38,956 nt of DNA from Owenweeksia sp. (lineage in GTDB: Bacteria; Bacteroidota; Bacteroidia; Flavobacteriales; Schleiferiaceae): assembly GCA_028285465.1 (NCBI GenBank), contig JANQPD010000022.1, forward strand, positions 1-38,956, given 5' to 3'. Both the position numbers and the translations under genes were made by a program. This document shows positions 31,289-38,956 of this stretch, piece by piece. Position 1 is the first letter of the stretch. Each line of letters starts with the position of its first letter. Below the pieces are notes generated by a model. That model searched no databases. It saw only the letters and a list, made by a program, of their open reading frames with translations, and had not been told where the DNA came from.

Positions 31289-32362
31289 TTAGTGGGCCTT
31301 GTGGAAGCTTCCTCCTATATGATCGTTCGCAGCTCCTGTAAAACAGGCATACACATTTGGTTCATTACAACAGGCCAGCACACCCAAAAAAGCAAAAATC
31401 AGGGCTTCCTTGTAGGCAATGATTTCCGGGTTGGGTAGAACCAGTTGGCTGCCGCACCTTTTTTCAATAGATCGGATCAAATGGGTGTTATAAGCCCCTC
31501 CACCACTAACTAAAACTTTCGGTACCCTATGCTGCTTTAGCGTATTTGCGATCTGCGAAGCAGCATGTGCGGTAAAAGTAGCCAGTAAAGCATCTTCACC
31601 GAGGTTTGCATTTTCGAGCAATGGCCAAATGTATTGGCTCACCCATTCGGTTCCCAGAGACTTGGGGGCTTTTTCGCTGTAGTAGGGGAGGGCTTCCAGG
31701 CGATGAAAAAGTGTATTGTCAACCTCGCCACGGGCAGCTATTCTACCTTCTGCATCATAGGCCTTACCCAGTCGGTTTGCCAGCCTGTTCAGGACAATAT
31801 TCACCGGGCAGATATCAAAGGCTACCGGCTTATCCAGGCTCGTTAAAGAAATATTGCTAAATCCCCCGAGATTAAGGCAAGCCGGGTAAGCGTCAAAGAG
31901 CAAAGCATCGCCTACAGGGACCAATGGAGCACCCTGCCCACCCAAGGCAATATCTGCGGTTCTAAAATCACTCCAACTGGCGATACCCGTTAAGCTAGAC
32001 AATATGGCGCCTTTACCGAGTTGCAGGGTAAAGCCCCTTCCGGGTTGGTGGTACAAAGTATGGCCGTGCGAAGACAGAAAATCAATGTCTTTTTTTGCCA
32101 GGCTGTTCTCGGCTAGGAACGTGTTTACTTTTTGGGCCAATAGAGCTGAGTATTCCGCGTCCAGGGCCGCAAGCTCACTTCCGGGGAGAGTGCTATCCAG
32201 CGCGTTTTGTAAACGCCTGTGCCAATTCTCCGAATAGGGCAGGGTTTGTGCAGCTTCTATTTGGAAATGCCAGCGTTGAACCTTCGAAAATCTTACGAGA
32301 GCCAGATCCAGCCCATCCAAAGAGGTGCCCGACATAAGGCCCAATACCCGGTATTGTTTCAT
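31289..32362 (-). CDS. anmK: Anhydro-N-acetylmuramic acid kinase
   Basis: AnmK hydrolyses and phosphorylates 1,6-anhydro-MurNAc to MurNAc-6-phosphate during recycling of cell-wall sugars. The 357 residues start with the family signature MSGTSLDGLDLALVRF and include LSSHGHTLYHQP, GGQGAPLVPVGDALLF, CLNLGGFSNIS and KVLVSGGGAYNTHLI, all regular AnmK blocks. It stands alone on the minus strand, divergent from the acyl-CoA dehydrogenase across only 75 bp. murF, another wall gene, is nearby but in a different unit. Confidence 0.94.
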   Translation of the reverse strand: MKQYRVLGLMSGTSLDGLDLALVRFSKVQRWHFQIEAAQTLPYSENWHRRLQNALDSTLPGSELAALDAEYSALLAQKVNTFLAENSLAKKDIDFLSSHGHTLYHQPGRGFTLQLGKGAILSSLTGIASWSDFRTADIALGGQGAPLVPVGDALLFDAYPACLNLGGFSNISLTSLDKPVAFDICPVNIVLNRLANRLGKAYDAEGRIAARGEVDNTLFHRLEALPYYSEKAPKSLGTEWVSQYIWPLLENANLGEDALLATFTAHAASQIANTLKQHRVPKVLVSGGGAYNTHLIRSIEKRCGSQLVLPNPEIIAYKEALIFAFLGVLACCNEPNVYACFTGAANDHIGGSFHKAH

Positions 32363-32388
32363 CCTGTAAATGTAAGTGGGCTATGCCT

Positions 32389-32396
32389 TACCTTTG
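32389..32396 (+). promoter_or_regulatory. Probable -7 element of the acyl-CoA dehydrogenase gene
   Basis: TACCTTTG matches TAnnTTTG, 42 bp before the ATG. A minus-strand TACATTTA for anmK (plus 32368-32375) lies close by, so the two divergent promoters must nearly overlap. No clear -33 box is seen. Confidence 0.5.
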
Positions 32397-32437
32397 CAGG
32401 CTTCAATTGAATTCTTTAGACAAAAACTTCACTACAA

Positions 32438-33580
32438 ATGAAATTTGAACTTACCGAAGAGCATCTGATGATACAGCAGGCAGCACGTGATTTTGCACAA
32501 AATGAGTTGTTGCCTGGCGTAATTGAACGTGATGAAAAGCAGCAGTTTCCTGCTGAACAGGTAAAAATGATGGGCGAGCTGGGTTTTTTAGGGATGATGG
32601 TAGATGAGAAGTATGGCGGTGCCGGCTTGGATACGATCTCTTACGTACTGGCTATGGAAGAGATATCCAAAGTGGACGCCTCCGCATCTGTGATCATGTC
32701 GGTGAACAATAGCCTGGTATGCTGGGGACTAGAGAAGTATGGTACGGAAGAGCAAAAGCAGAAATACCTGGTTCCCCTGGCTAAGGGGGAGATCATTGGT
32801 GCTTTTTGCCTTTCTGAGCCGGAGGCGGGCTCTGATGCCACCTCTCAGCGTACTACAGCCATTGACAAAGGTGACCACTACCTGCTGAATGGCAATAAAA
32901 ACTGGATTACCAATGGCAACTCGGCTTCGGTATACCTGGTAATGGCACAAACGGATGCCGATAAAGGCCACCGTGGGATAAACTGCCTGATTGTTGAGAA
33001 GGGGCAGGAAGGTTTTACTGTAGGCAAAAAGGAAGATAAGCTGGGTATTCGCGGGAGCGATACACATTCTCTGATGTTCCAGGATGTACAAGTGCCTAAG
33101 GAAAACCGCATTGGAGAGGATGGCTTTGGGTTTAAGTTTGCTATGAAAGTGCTCAGTGGAGGCCGTATCGGCATCGCCTCCCAGGCTTTAGGTATTGCTT
33201 CGGGCGCTTATGAGCTGGCTCTGCAGTATGCTAAGGAAAGAAAGACTTTTGGCAAGCCCATCGGCAATCATCAGGGAGTAGGTTTTAAACTGGCCGATAT
33301 GGCTACGGAGATTGAGGCAGCCCGCTTGATGTGCCTGAAGGCTGCCTGGCTGAAAGATCAGAAGCTGCCGTTTGATAAAGAGTCAGCGCAAGCTAAACTT
33401 TATGCCTCCAGCGTGGCTATGAAAACTACCGTAGAAGCTGTTCAGGTGCATGGTGGTTATGGCTATGTAAAAGAATACCATGTGGAGCGCCTGATGCGTG
33501 ATGCCAAGATCACCCAGATATATGAAGGGACTTCAGAGATTCAAAAGATCGTGATCAGCCGTGCTGTGCTGGCCGATTAA
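32438..33580 (+). CDS. Short-chain acyl-CoA dehydrogenase
   Basis: An FAD enzyme making 2,3-enoyl-CoA from acyl-CoA and passing electrons to ETF. The 380-residue protein has the usual three parts: N-terminal helical, beta barrel with FCLSEPEAGSDATSQRT and NGNKNWITNG, and C-terminal helical with VQVHGGYGYVKEYHVERLMRDAK. The catalytic base is Glu363 in YEGTSEIQ, the short/medium-chain position. It is closest to butyryl-CoA-type dehydrogenases. The likely electron acceptor, EtfAB, is encoded at the other end of this window. The gene is monocistronic and closed by a hairpin shared with murF. Confidence 0.94.
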   Translation: MKFELTEEHLMIQQAARDFAQNELLPGVIERDEKQQFPAEQVKMMGELGFLGMMVDEKYGGAGLDTISYVLAMEEISKVDASASVIMSVNNSLVCWGLEKYGTEEQKQKYLVPLAKGEIIGAFCLSEPEAGSDATSQRTTAIDKGDHYLLNGNKNWITNGNSASVYLVMAQTDADKGHRGINCLIVEKGQEGFTVGKKEDKLGIRGSDTHSLMFQDVQVPKENRIGEDGFGFKFAMKVLSGGRIGIASQALGIASGAYELALQYAKERKTFGKPIGNHQGVGFKLADMATEIEAARLMCLKAAWLKDQKLPFDKESAQAKLYASSVAMKTTVEAVQVHGGYGYVKEYHVERLMRDAKITQIYEGTSEIQKIVISRAVLAD

Positions 33581-33604
33581 TCGGCATAAGAATGTTTCCG
33601 GTAT

Positions 33605-33628
33605 AAAAGCAGCTTTTTAGCTGCTTTT
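33605..33628. terminator. Terminator between acyl-CoA dehydrogenase and murF
   Basis: AAAAGCAGCT (33605-33614) and AGCTGCTTTT (33619-33628) form a 10-bp perfect stem with a TTTT loop and a T-rich tail on the plus strand and an A-rich flank on the other. It can serve both converging genes. Confidence 0.85.
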
Positions 33629-33633
33629 TTGTT

Positions 33634-34908
33634 TTATAGGAATGCTACCAGTTGTTCGAGCTTCATCCCCCGGCTTCCTTTTATAAGAATGGCTTTTTCT
33701 GAGGGTGGGTTGTTTTCGAGATGTGCAGCCAGGGCCTCTGTATTAGCAAACTGCAAAACCCCTGGCATAGAGGGTAGAGCGGCAAACTGTTCTCCGGCCA
33801 GTAACACTTTATCAAACCCATATGTACAGGCTAATTCTGCTATATGCTTATGCTCTGCCTCAGCCTCTTCTCCAAGTTCAAACATATCTCCAAGGATCAC
33901 CCATTTATGGGGAGCATCTATTTCCCGGAAGTTTTGTAAGGCTACTTCCATGCTACTCGGGTTGGCATTGTAGGCGTCAAGCAACAATTGGTTGTTCTTT
34001 GTTTTTTTGAATTGCGAACGGTTGTTACCCGGAGTATAGTCAGAGATAGCCTTAGCCGCTTTCTGAGGGTCTACTTCAAAGTGCAATGCAAGGGCAAAGG
34101 CTGCGCACAGGTTAGAATAGTTGTAACTACCCGTGAGTTTTGTCTCTACCTCAAGGTCTGCATACTTCAACCCGATAAAGTTCTCTTTTCCAAAGTGTAG
34201 AGGGGCAAAAACATAGTCTCCTCCGGCACCAAAGCTTATCACCGCGAGGTCACGGGTTTTGTCCACTTGTATAGGATCCGAAAGGTTGATCAGGGCCGTT
34301 TGCTTATTCAGGCGAAGGTTGTCATACAATTCGCTTTTGCCCTTTATAATGCCTTGCACGCCTCCAAAGCCCTCCAGGTGGGCCTTCCCATAATTGGTGA
34401 TGTAGCCGATGTTGGGCTGACAGAGCCCGCTCAGGAATTCAATTTCCTTTTGGTGGTTCGCACCCATCTCAACAATCGCCATTTCATGCGTTGGGTTTAT
34501 GGAAAGTAAAGTCAGGGGTACCCCTATGTGGTTATTCAGGTTTCCCTTTGTGGCCAGGGTGTTGAACCTGGCACTTAAGGCGGCGTGCATCAGTTCTTTA
34601 GTAGTGGTTTTTCCATTGCTGCCGGTAAGGCCAATTACAGGAATGCTGAGCTGCTTCCGGTGGTGCTTTGCCAACTCCTGTAAAGTGTGCAATACATCCT
34701 TCACCAGGAGTTTCCGTGGCCCTGTATACGCCTCTTCATCTATTATAGCGTAGCTGGCACCTTTGTCAAGGGCTTCCTGGGCAAAGACGTTTCCGTTAAA
34801 ACGAGCTCCCTTGAGCGCAAAATAAAGGGAGTTTTCTTTAATATTCCGGGTGTCGGTAGTAACCCCGCTGCTATCGGTAAACAGCTGGTATAAATGTGCA
34901 ATTTCCAT
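33634..34908 (-). CDS. murF: UDP-N-acetylmuramoyl-tripeptide--D-alanyl-D-alanine ligase
   Basis: MurF adds D-Ala-D-Ala to UDP-MurNAc-tripeptide, the last cytoplasmic step of precursor synthesis. From the ATG at 34906-34908 the protein has 424 residues. The ATP loop GLTGSNGKTTTKEL is at about 93-106, with NLNNHIGVPLTLL, EMGANHQKEIEFL, NYSNLCAAFALALHF and LLLDAYNANPSSM in order. The frame extends upstream to 34953 through the gldJ terminator, so the inner ATG is the better start. It follows gldJ, the order known from Flavobacterium, but a terminator separates them. Confidence 0.94.
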   Translation of the reverse strand: MEIAHLYQLFTDSSGVTTDTRNIKENSLYFALKGARFNGNVFAQEALDKGASYAIIDEEAYTGPRKLLVKDVLHTLQELAKHHRKQLSIPVIGLTGSNGKTTTKELMHAALSARFNTLATKGNLNNHIGVPLTLLSINPTHEMAIVEMGANHQKEIEFLSGLCQPNIGYITNYGKAHLEGFGGVQGIIKGKSELYDNLRLNKQTALINLSDPIQVDKTRDLAVISFGAGGDYVFAPLHFGKENFIGLKYADLEVETKLTGSYNYSNLCAAFALALHFEVDPQKAAKAISDYTPGNNRSQFKKTKNNQLLLDAYNANPSSMEVALQNFREIDAPHKWVILGDMFELGEEAEAEHKHIAELACTYGFDKVLLAGEQFAALPSMPGVLQFANTEALAAHLENNPPSEKAILIKGSRGMKLEQLVAFL

Positions 34909-34929
34909 ACGGCAAAACTGCAAAAAAAA

Positions 34930-34951
34930 GTCCCGCCAACATGGGCGGGAC
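34930..34951 (-). terminator. Terminator of gldJ
   Basis: GTCCCGCC (34930-34937) pairs with GGCGGGAC (34944-34951), loop of six. On the minus strand it is followed by a run of eight T's (the A's at 34922-34929 on the plus strand). It lies just after the gldJ stop and before murF. Confidence 0.9.
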
Positions 34952-34961
34952 ACTAGCGTTA

Positions 34962-36557
34962 TTAATTGTACTTATAGCGTTGGAACTTATCCCGCTTAGG
35001 TTTGGTGTGTTCGGGATCACGGCCTCCTTCTTCATTTTGAAAGCCGAGCCGGTCCATGGCACATCTGAAACCTATATAATCTGTAGCGAGGTCTTCTTCA
35101 AGATACCTGCGCGTGCCCGGGCTAAGCCAGTAGGCGCGGTCTTTCCAACTGCCTCCTTTGTACACCCTGGTAGTATTTCCGATCAGGGTAGTAACCGCAT
35201 AATCATACATAAGGGCCTGGCTCTCGTCAACGGTTTCCTGGTCATAGTAAATACTGGATTCCTTGTCGCCATCCTGGAAGTTGCGGTAGTCGGAATACTT
35301 ATAATTCCTGCGGGTCAGGTTTTCTTCTTCCGTTACCGGTCTTACCGGAAGTTCACCCGGAAGGCGCACTACATTGCTGTCATCATCATATTGAGGGTCT
35401 TGTAAAATTTCCAATGCACCGATGCCTTGATAATCTTCATCAAAAGCCTGGAATTGGTTTCCTCTGTAGGGATTCAGGTCCGTTACATCTTCAGGGGTAA
35501 GCGGGCGGTAGATGTCCAATACCCACTCCGCTACATTTCCGGCCATATCATACAATCCAAAATCGTTTGGAGGATAGAATTTTACCTGCATGGTAGAAGC
35601 TCCCTGGTCGTTGAGCCAGCCCCCGGTACCCATATAGTCACCGCGTCCGCGCTTGAAGTTTGCCAGCATATCGCCACGTTCTCTTTTATCAGGGTTACGC
35701 GAAGCGCTTCCGTTCCAGGTATACTTATTGCCTTCTATTACCCGGTTGTACAGGCGGTTCCCCAGGTTGGCATAAGCGGCGTACTCCCATTCTGCCTCTG
35801 TTGGGAGGCGGTATTTAGGCAAGAGGATGCCATCGTCCAAGCGAACAGGGCGTCCTTCTTTTCCGTAAGGACTATTCGGGTTATAGTCAGGAATACCTTT
35901 TCTGTTTTGTTGGGTATACTCACCCGACTTGTACAAGTAGGTTTCGGTATTAAAGTGATCGGCATCCGCCTGATCGGGAAACTCGTTGAAAACACCTTCG
36001 TCAATAAGGATCTGTTCATTTACGCGGTCTGTTCTCCAGGAACAGTACTTCATGGCCTGTATCCAGCTTACCCCTACTACCGGGTAGAAATTATAAGCGG
36101 GATGACGCAGGTAATACTCCACCATTTTTTCGTTATAACCTAACGGGTCTCTCCATACCAGGGTATCAGGCACAGCACTCTGGTAGATCTCAGGGTAATA
36201 GTCGTAATCAAAAACCCGCTTCAGATAATAGAGGTATTCACGGTAGTCCACGTTGGTTACTTCGTTTTCATCGAGGTAAAAAGACTGTACGGTAACCTGG
36301 CGTGGCGTATTGTTCCAGTCTTTTATAAAATCTTCTTCAACACGGCCCATTGTAAAGGTGCCGCCTTCTACAAACACCAAACCGGGGCCAGTTTCCATCC
36401 CGTCATAATCGGTATTTACATAGAATCCACCATTTTTCCGGTCGTTGTATTCCCAGCCTGTAGAATTGCTGCTTTCCCCTCCGCAAGAAGAAAGCAAGAG
36501 CATGGAAGCTACACCCACAAAAGACAGAGAAGACTTTAAATCGAATTGAATTTTCAT
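34962..36557 (-). CDS. gldJ: Gliding motility / type IX secretion lipoprotein GldJ
   Basis: GldJ is an outer-membrane lipoprotein needed for gliding and for stability of GldK in the type IX secretion system. The 531-residue protein has a lipoprotein signal ending LLLSSC at Cys25. The formylglycine-generating-enzyme (SUMF1/FGE) fold spans most of the rest: VEGGTFTMGRVEED, VTVQSFYLDENEVTNVDY, VVGVSWIQAMKYCSWR, RLPTEAEWEYAAYANLG, MAGNVAEWVLDIYR and GGSWKDRAYWLSP. The length is near that of Flavobacterium GldJ. The paralogue GldK is the alternative, but the context (gldJ next to murF and porU) supports GldJ. It follows porP/sprF by 32 bp and ends at a strong terminator. Confidence 0.92.
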   Translation of the reverse strand: MKIQFDLKSSLSFVGVASMLLLSSCGGESSNSTGWEYNDRKNGGFYVNTDYDGMETGPGLVFVEGGTFTMGRVEEDFIKDWNNTPRQVTVQSFYLDENEVTNVDYREYLYYLKRVFDYDYYPEIYQSAVPDTLVWRDPLGYNEKMVEYYLRHPAYNFYPVVGVSWIQAMKYCSWRTDRVNEQILIDEGVFNEFPDQADADHFNTETYLYKSGEYTQQNRKGIPDYNPNSPYGKEGRPVRLDDGILLPKYRLPTEAEWEYAAYANLGNRLYNRVIEGNKYTWNGSASRNPDKRERGDMLANFKRGRGDYMGTGGWLNDQGASTMQVKFYPPNDFGLYDMAGNVAEWVLDIYRPLTPEDVTDLNPYRGNQFQAFDEDYQGIGALEILQDPQYDDDSNVVRLPGELPVRPVTEEENLTRRNYKYSDYRNFQDGDKESSIYYDQETVDESQALMYDYAVTTLIGNTTRVYKGGSWKDRAYWLSPGTRRYLEEDLATDYIGFRCAMDRLGFQNEEGGRDPEHTKPKRDKFQRYKYN

Positions 36558-36589
36558 ATTGCTAGAAAAAATCGTTGCTGTGTAATTAA

Positions 36590-37573
36590 CTAGAACTTAG
36601 GACACTTTATTGCGCGGTTTTGCCTTTTTCTCACCCGGCAAGGGAACTGATAAGCTAAGCTTACTTCATGCGCGCCTCCCAATGCATTTTGTTGCTGTGA
36701 GATGGTCACATCATAGCTATATCCAATTTTCCAGGCATCTTCCTCAGGCGCATAGCCTAAGAGCAATACAAAAGCATCCGGGTTAGAACTGCTTGTACGG
36801 AAGCCCAAACCACCGGAAAGTGGCCCCCGGCTAAAACTGATACTTGACGTCAGTTGATTGTTTTGCCCCTGCATTTGGTATACAAAATTGGGGATCAGGT
36901 AATTCTGTGTACTGTTGTTCAATCTTTTTCTGCCTAAAGGAATGGTGAAACCCGTATGGGCGGTAAGCTTTATCGGCAGTTGAGAGGTAGTAAAAAAGGC
37001 TTCGTTGGGTTGTGTGAGGTGATGCGCGGCCACACCTATATAAAAGCGTTCGGTAAATCCTATAAAACCTGTACTCACATCAAAATGCGTGTTGGTGTTC
37101 TGCCCCGGGGCCACTTCTGCCGATTCCCGTACGAAACCAAAAAAGGGATCAATTTCATCCGGAAACCTGAAATCTCCCCAGTTTAACCCCCTCTGCCTTA
37201 ACGTGGCTTGTAAGCCGGCCAAAATGGTAAACTTGCGGGAAACATTTAAATGATACGAATAAATACCACTTACTTCCGTATTGGTAAGCACACCATTTCC
37301 GGCTTCATCGCGCATAACCAACAGTCCTAATCCACCGCGCATACCCTCTACATACTGGTCATAAGAAGCACTGAAAGTCTGATACACACCAAAAGTAGGG
37401 TACTGGTTGCGGTAATTCAAGTTTACGGTAGGGCATTTATTCACCCCTGCAAAGGCAGGGTTGAGGTAAAGCGGATTCGCATAAGCCTGCGTAAAATGAG
37501 GGTCCTGGGCATTAAGCCGCAGACCGCCTACAACCACTACGAATGCAAATAAGGTTAGTATTTTTCTGCTCAT
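36590..37573 (-). CDS. PorP/SprF family type IX secretion outer-membrane protein
   Basis: PorP/SprF proteins are beta-barrel outer-membrane components that work with the type IX secretion apparatus or with surface adhesins such as SprB. The 327 residues begin with a signal peptide (MSRKILTLFAFVVVVGGLRLNAQ). The family start QDPHFTQAYANPLYLNPAFAG follows, then alternating strands (RGGLGLLVMRDEAG, GFTERFYIGVAAHHLTQPNE) and a closing EVSLAYQFPCR. It is upstream of gldJ with 32 bp between, and divergent from porU across 232 bp. Bacteroidota genomes usually carry several paralogues, so I do not assign it as the PorP orthologue. Confidence 0.9.
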   Translation of the reverse strand: MSRKILTLFAFVVVVGGLRLNAQDPHFTQAYANPLYLNPAFAGVNKCPTVNLNYRNQYPTFGVYQTFSASYDQYVEGMRGGLGLLVMRDEAGNGVLTNTEVSGIYSYHLNVSRKFTILAGLQATLRQRGLNWGDFRFPDEIDPFFGFVRESAEVAPGQNTNTHFDVSTGFIGFTERFYIGVAAHHLTQPNEAFFTTSQLPIKLTAHTGFTIPLGRKRLNNSTQNYLIPNFVYQMQGQNNQLTSSISFSRGPLSGGLGFRTSSSNPDAFVLLLGYAPEEDAWKIGYSYDVTISQQQNALGGAHEVSLAYQFPCRVRKRQNRAIKCPKF

Positions 37574-37604
37574 CTCTACGATTGAGTTTCAACGTACAAG
37601 TATA

Positions 37605-37612
37605 CAAAATTA
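37605..37612 (-). promoter_or_regulatory. Probable -7 element of the porP/sprF-gldJ unit
   Basis: Plus-strand CAAAATTA reads TAATTTTG on the minus strand, matching TAnnTTTG, 32 bp before the porP/sprF ATG. No -33 TTTG at the proper distance. Confidence 0.45.
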
Positions 37613-37721
37613 TATAAGAGTACAGATTTGGCCTACGTAACTTTAACGTTGGTGCCAAGCCACAAATAAAACTCTTTTTTACCTAATTGCGTATAGGTAC
37701 AGGGCAGAATTGAAAAATTTA

Positions 37722-37752
37722 TTGGTGGTACTTTCTTTACATACTACATTTG
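37722..37752 (+). promoter_or_regulatory. Promoter of porU
   Basis: TTG at 37722-37724 (preceded by A, so three of the four -33 bases), a 20-bp spacer and TACATTTG at 37745-37752 fit the Bacteroidota promoter. The leader before the porU ATG at 37806 is about 45 nt. Confidence 0.55.
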
Positions 37753-37805
37753 TTATTATCCCGTTTCTTTTGGCGTTAAACAAAATGCCCTATATCCCCG
37801 GATCA

Positions 37806-38956
37806 ATGAAAAACTCTTTAATACTGTCTTTTCTACTGGCTTCTGCTTTTATTTACGGGCAAAGCTCCGAACCGGTCACGCTTAACTGGAAGAAAAGCAC
37901 AGACGCTCCCTTTTCGTCTTTTGAGGGCATGGTGCACGCGGAAGCAGATTTTCAAACGCCCGCTTACTGTGATGTTATGCGCTTAGAGCAGGGATTACAG
38001 AAGGCATCGATACAAATAGAGGTGTTGAGCAGCAGGGCGGTAGAAGCCGGGGAAGCGGCACTGCTCGCTGAGCAGCCTATTGGGAATACCATTAAGGTGG
38101 AAGTGAATACCTCTCGCCACAAGGGGGTTGATTACACGGGCTATTGTTTTTATCCCTTCATAAGAAAAAACGGAAGGATAGAACGGGTGGTTTCTTTCCG
38201 CGTCCGCTCCAGTCAAATTCCAGGGGCGGAGCGCATAGCGAAAACTTCGGCTACCACCTTTACGCAGAATTCCGTTTTAGCCAGCGGAACATGGTTTAAG
38301 CTGGCGGTAAACAAAACAGGTCTGCATAAAATTACGCCGAATTTTATGAGTGAACTGGGGGTGAGCAATCCTTTGATCGCAGATGTCAAACTCGTAGGCA
38401 ACGGCACGGGAATGTTGCCCGAATTTAACGGTACAGATAGGCCTGATGACCTTGAAGAAGTACCTTTTAAAGCTTTTGACCAGAACAATGATGGTACGTT
38501 CAACGGGAATGATTTTGTAGTGTTTTATGCGAAAGGGCCGCACGAATGGCAGTTTAATGCTTCCGACAGTACATTTAGCCACATTCAGAACATTTACCGC
38601 GATGTCAATTATTATTTTATTTCAGCCGATGCCGGCCCTGGGGCTCAAATAGGCCAGCGCGCTCCTCTTTCCCAGCCGGCTTCACTTAGCTTCAGCACCT
38701 ATGACGATTACCAGTTTATTGAAGATGAGAAACAAAACCTTGTGGGAACGGGCCGTGTGTGGGTAGGCGATGTGTTCGATTTTACCAGGAGCAGGAATTA
38801 TAGCTTTGCTTTTACTGATGTAGACCAAACCGTACCGGCAAGGATCCGCGTAAATATAGTGGCGCGGGCTTCCACAGGCAGTACGCTAATGGAGACCAAT
38901 TACAACGGGGTGCAGATCCTGACCAATCCCATTACGCCATACCCTACCGTATTCCA
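37806..38956 (+). CDS. porU: Type IX secretion system sortase PorU, N-terminal part (runs off the window)
   Basis: PorU is the outer-membrane-associated gingipain-like sortase that removes the C-terminal signal of T9SS cargo and attaches it to the surface. Only the first 383 codons are visible; the peptidase C25 core with its Cys-His dyad lies outside the window. The visible part has a signal peptide (MKNSLILSFLLASAFIYGQ) and the PorU N-terminal domain with the LASGTWFKLAVNKTGLHKIT block, an aspartate-rich turn (FDQNNDGTFNGNDFVVFYAKG), and TGRVWVGDVFD-type strands. It starts at the ATG at 37806 and faces away from porP/sprF-gldJ, as in the porU/gldJ locus of other Flavobacteriia. Identification rests on these blocks and on context. 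Confidence 0.88.
   Translation, partial: MKNSLILSFLLASAFIYGQSSEPVTLNWKKSTDAPFSSFEGMVHAEADFQTPAYCDVMRLEQGLQKASIQIEVLSSRAVEAGEAALLAEQPIGNTIKVEVNTSRHKGVDYTGYCFYPFIRKNGRIERVVSFRVRSSQIPGAERIAKTSATTFTQNSVLASGTWFKLAVNKTGLHKITPNFMSELGVSNPLIADVKLVGNGTGMLPEFNGTDRPDDLEEVPFKAFDQNNDGTFNGNDFVVFYAKGPHEWQFNASDSTFSHIQNIYRDVNYYFISADAGPGAQIGQRAPLSQPASLSFSTYDDYQFIEDEKQNLVGTGRVWVGDVFDFTRSRNYSFAFTDVDQTVPARIRVNIVARASTGSTLMETNYNGVQILTNPITPYPTVF

Noticed and set aside
34909..34953. N-terminal extension of murF
   Set aside because: It runs through the gldJ terminator hairpin and adds residues with no MurF counterpart; the ATG at 34906-34908 is the better start.

Overview
The window is about 39 kb of chromosome from a Bacteroidota member, most likely order Flavobacteriales. 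The support is: gliding-motility and type IX secretion genes (gldE, gldD, gldJ, a porP/sprF paralogue and the start of porU); the local gene order ssb-gldE-gldD, exbB-exbD-tonB-folC and gldJ-murF; a K+-dependent membrane pyrophosphatase of the flavobacterial type; and promoters of the Bacteroidota form (TTTG, about 19 bp, TAnnTTTG) with A-rich leaders in place of Shine-Dalgarno sites. I cannot name the genus. Base composition looks even (mid-40s percent G+C by eye, not computed).

Layout. 1-5.6 kb: etfA (cut by the window edge) and etfB on the minus strand, divergent from pdhB, then hppA; pdhB and hppA each end in a strong hairpin. 5.6-6.3 kb: a gene-poor stretch with a REP/BIME-like tandem repeat, the broken N-terminus of a four-helix-bundle protein and a long imperfect hairpin. 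6.3-8.9 kb: a minus-strand cluster hup - TPR protein - 29-residue basic microprotein - rng. 9.0-12.7 kb: mutY, ssb, gldE, gldD and a DUF2007 gene on the plus strand, the last three overlapping. 12.9-19.7 kb: a PEBP protein, ctaA and recA (minus), a TPR/membrane/HTH regulator, an orphan interval and comM. 19.9-23.9 kb: the least conserved part, with an unknown exported protein, a candidate small RNA, a DUF481 protein, an unknown Cys-rich protein, tRNA-Val with a displaced copy of its 3' end, and a CsgG-like exported protein. 23.9-32.4 kb: a minus-strand run of S41 peptidase, exbB-exbD-tonB-folC, a Glu/Leu/Phe/Val dehydrogenase with nhaD, and anmK. 32.4-39 kb: acyl-CoA dehydrogenase (plus), murF, gldJ and porP/sprF (minus), and divergent porU running off the end.

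How it fits together. Several genes concern membrane energetics: PPi-driven H+ pumping (hppA), Na+/H+ exchange (nhaD), electron input from acyl-CoA oxidation (acyl-CoA dehydrogenase plus ETF), heme A for the terminal oxidase (ctaA), and proton-motive-force coupling to the outer membrane (exbB/exbD/tonB). A second group is the T9SS/gliding apparatus in two clusters (gldE-gldD; porU/porP/gldJ). The rest is DNA maintenance (hup, mutY, ssb, recA, comM), RNA processing and translation (rng, the microprotein, tRNA-Val) and cell-wall or folate metabolism (murF, anmK, folC).

I see no defence island, CRISPR array, prophage or biosynthetic cluster. The best leads are the tRNA-Val 3'-end duplication with two terminators (integration scar), a promoter-hairpin-terminator unit with no ORF (candidate sRNA), the extra C-terminal domain on the pyrophosphatase, and the repeat array beside a truncated gene.
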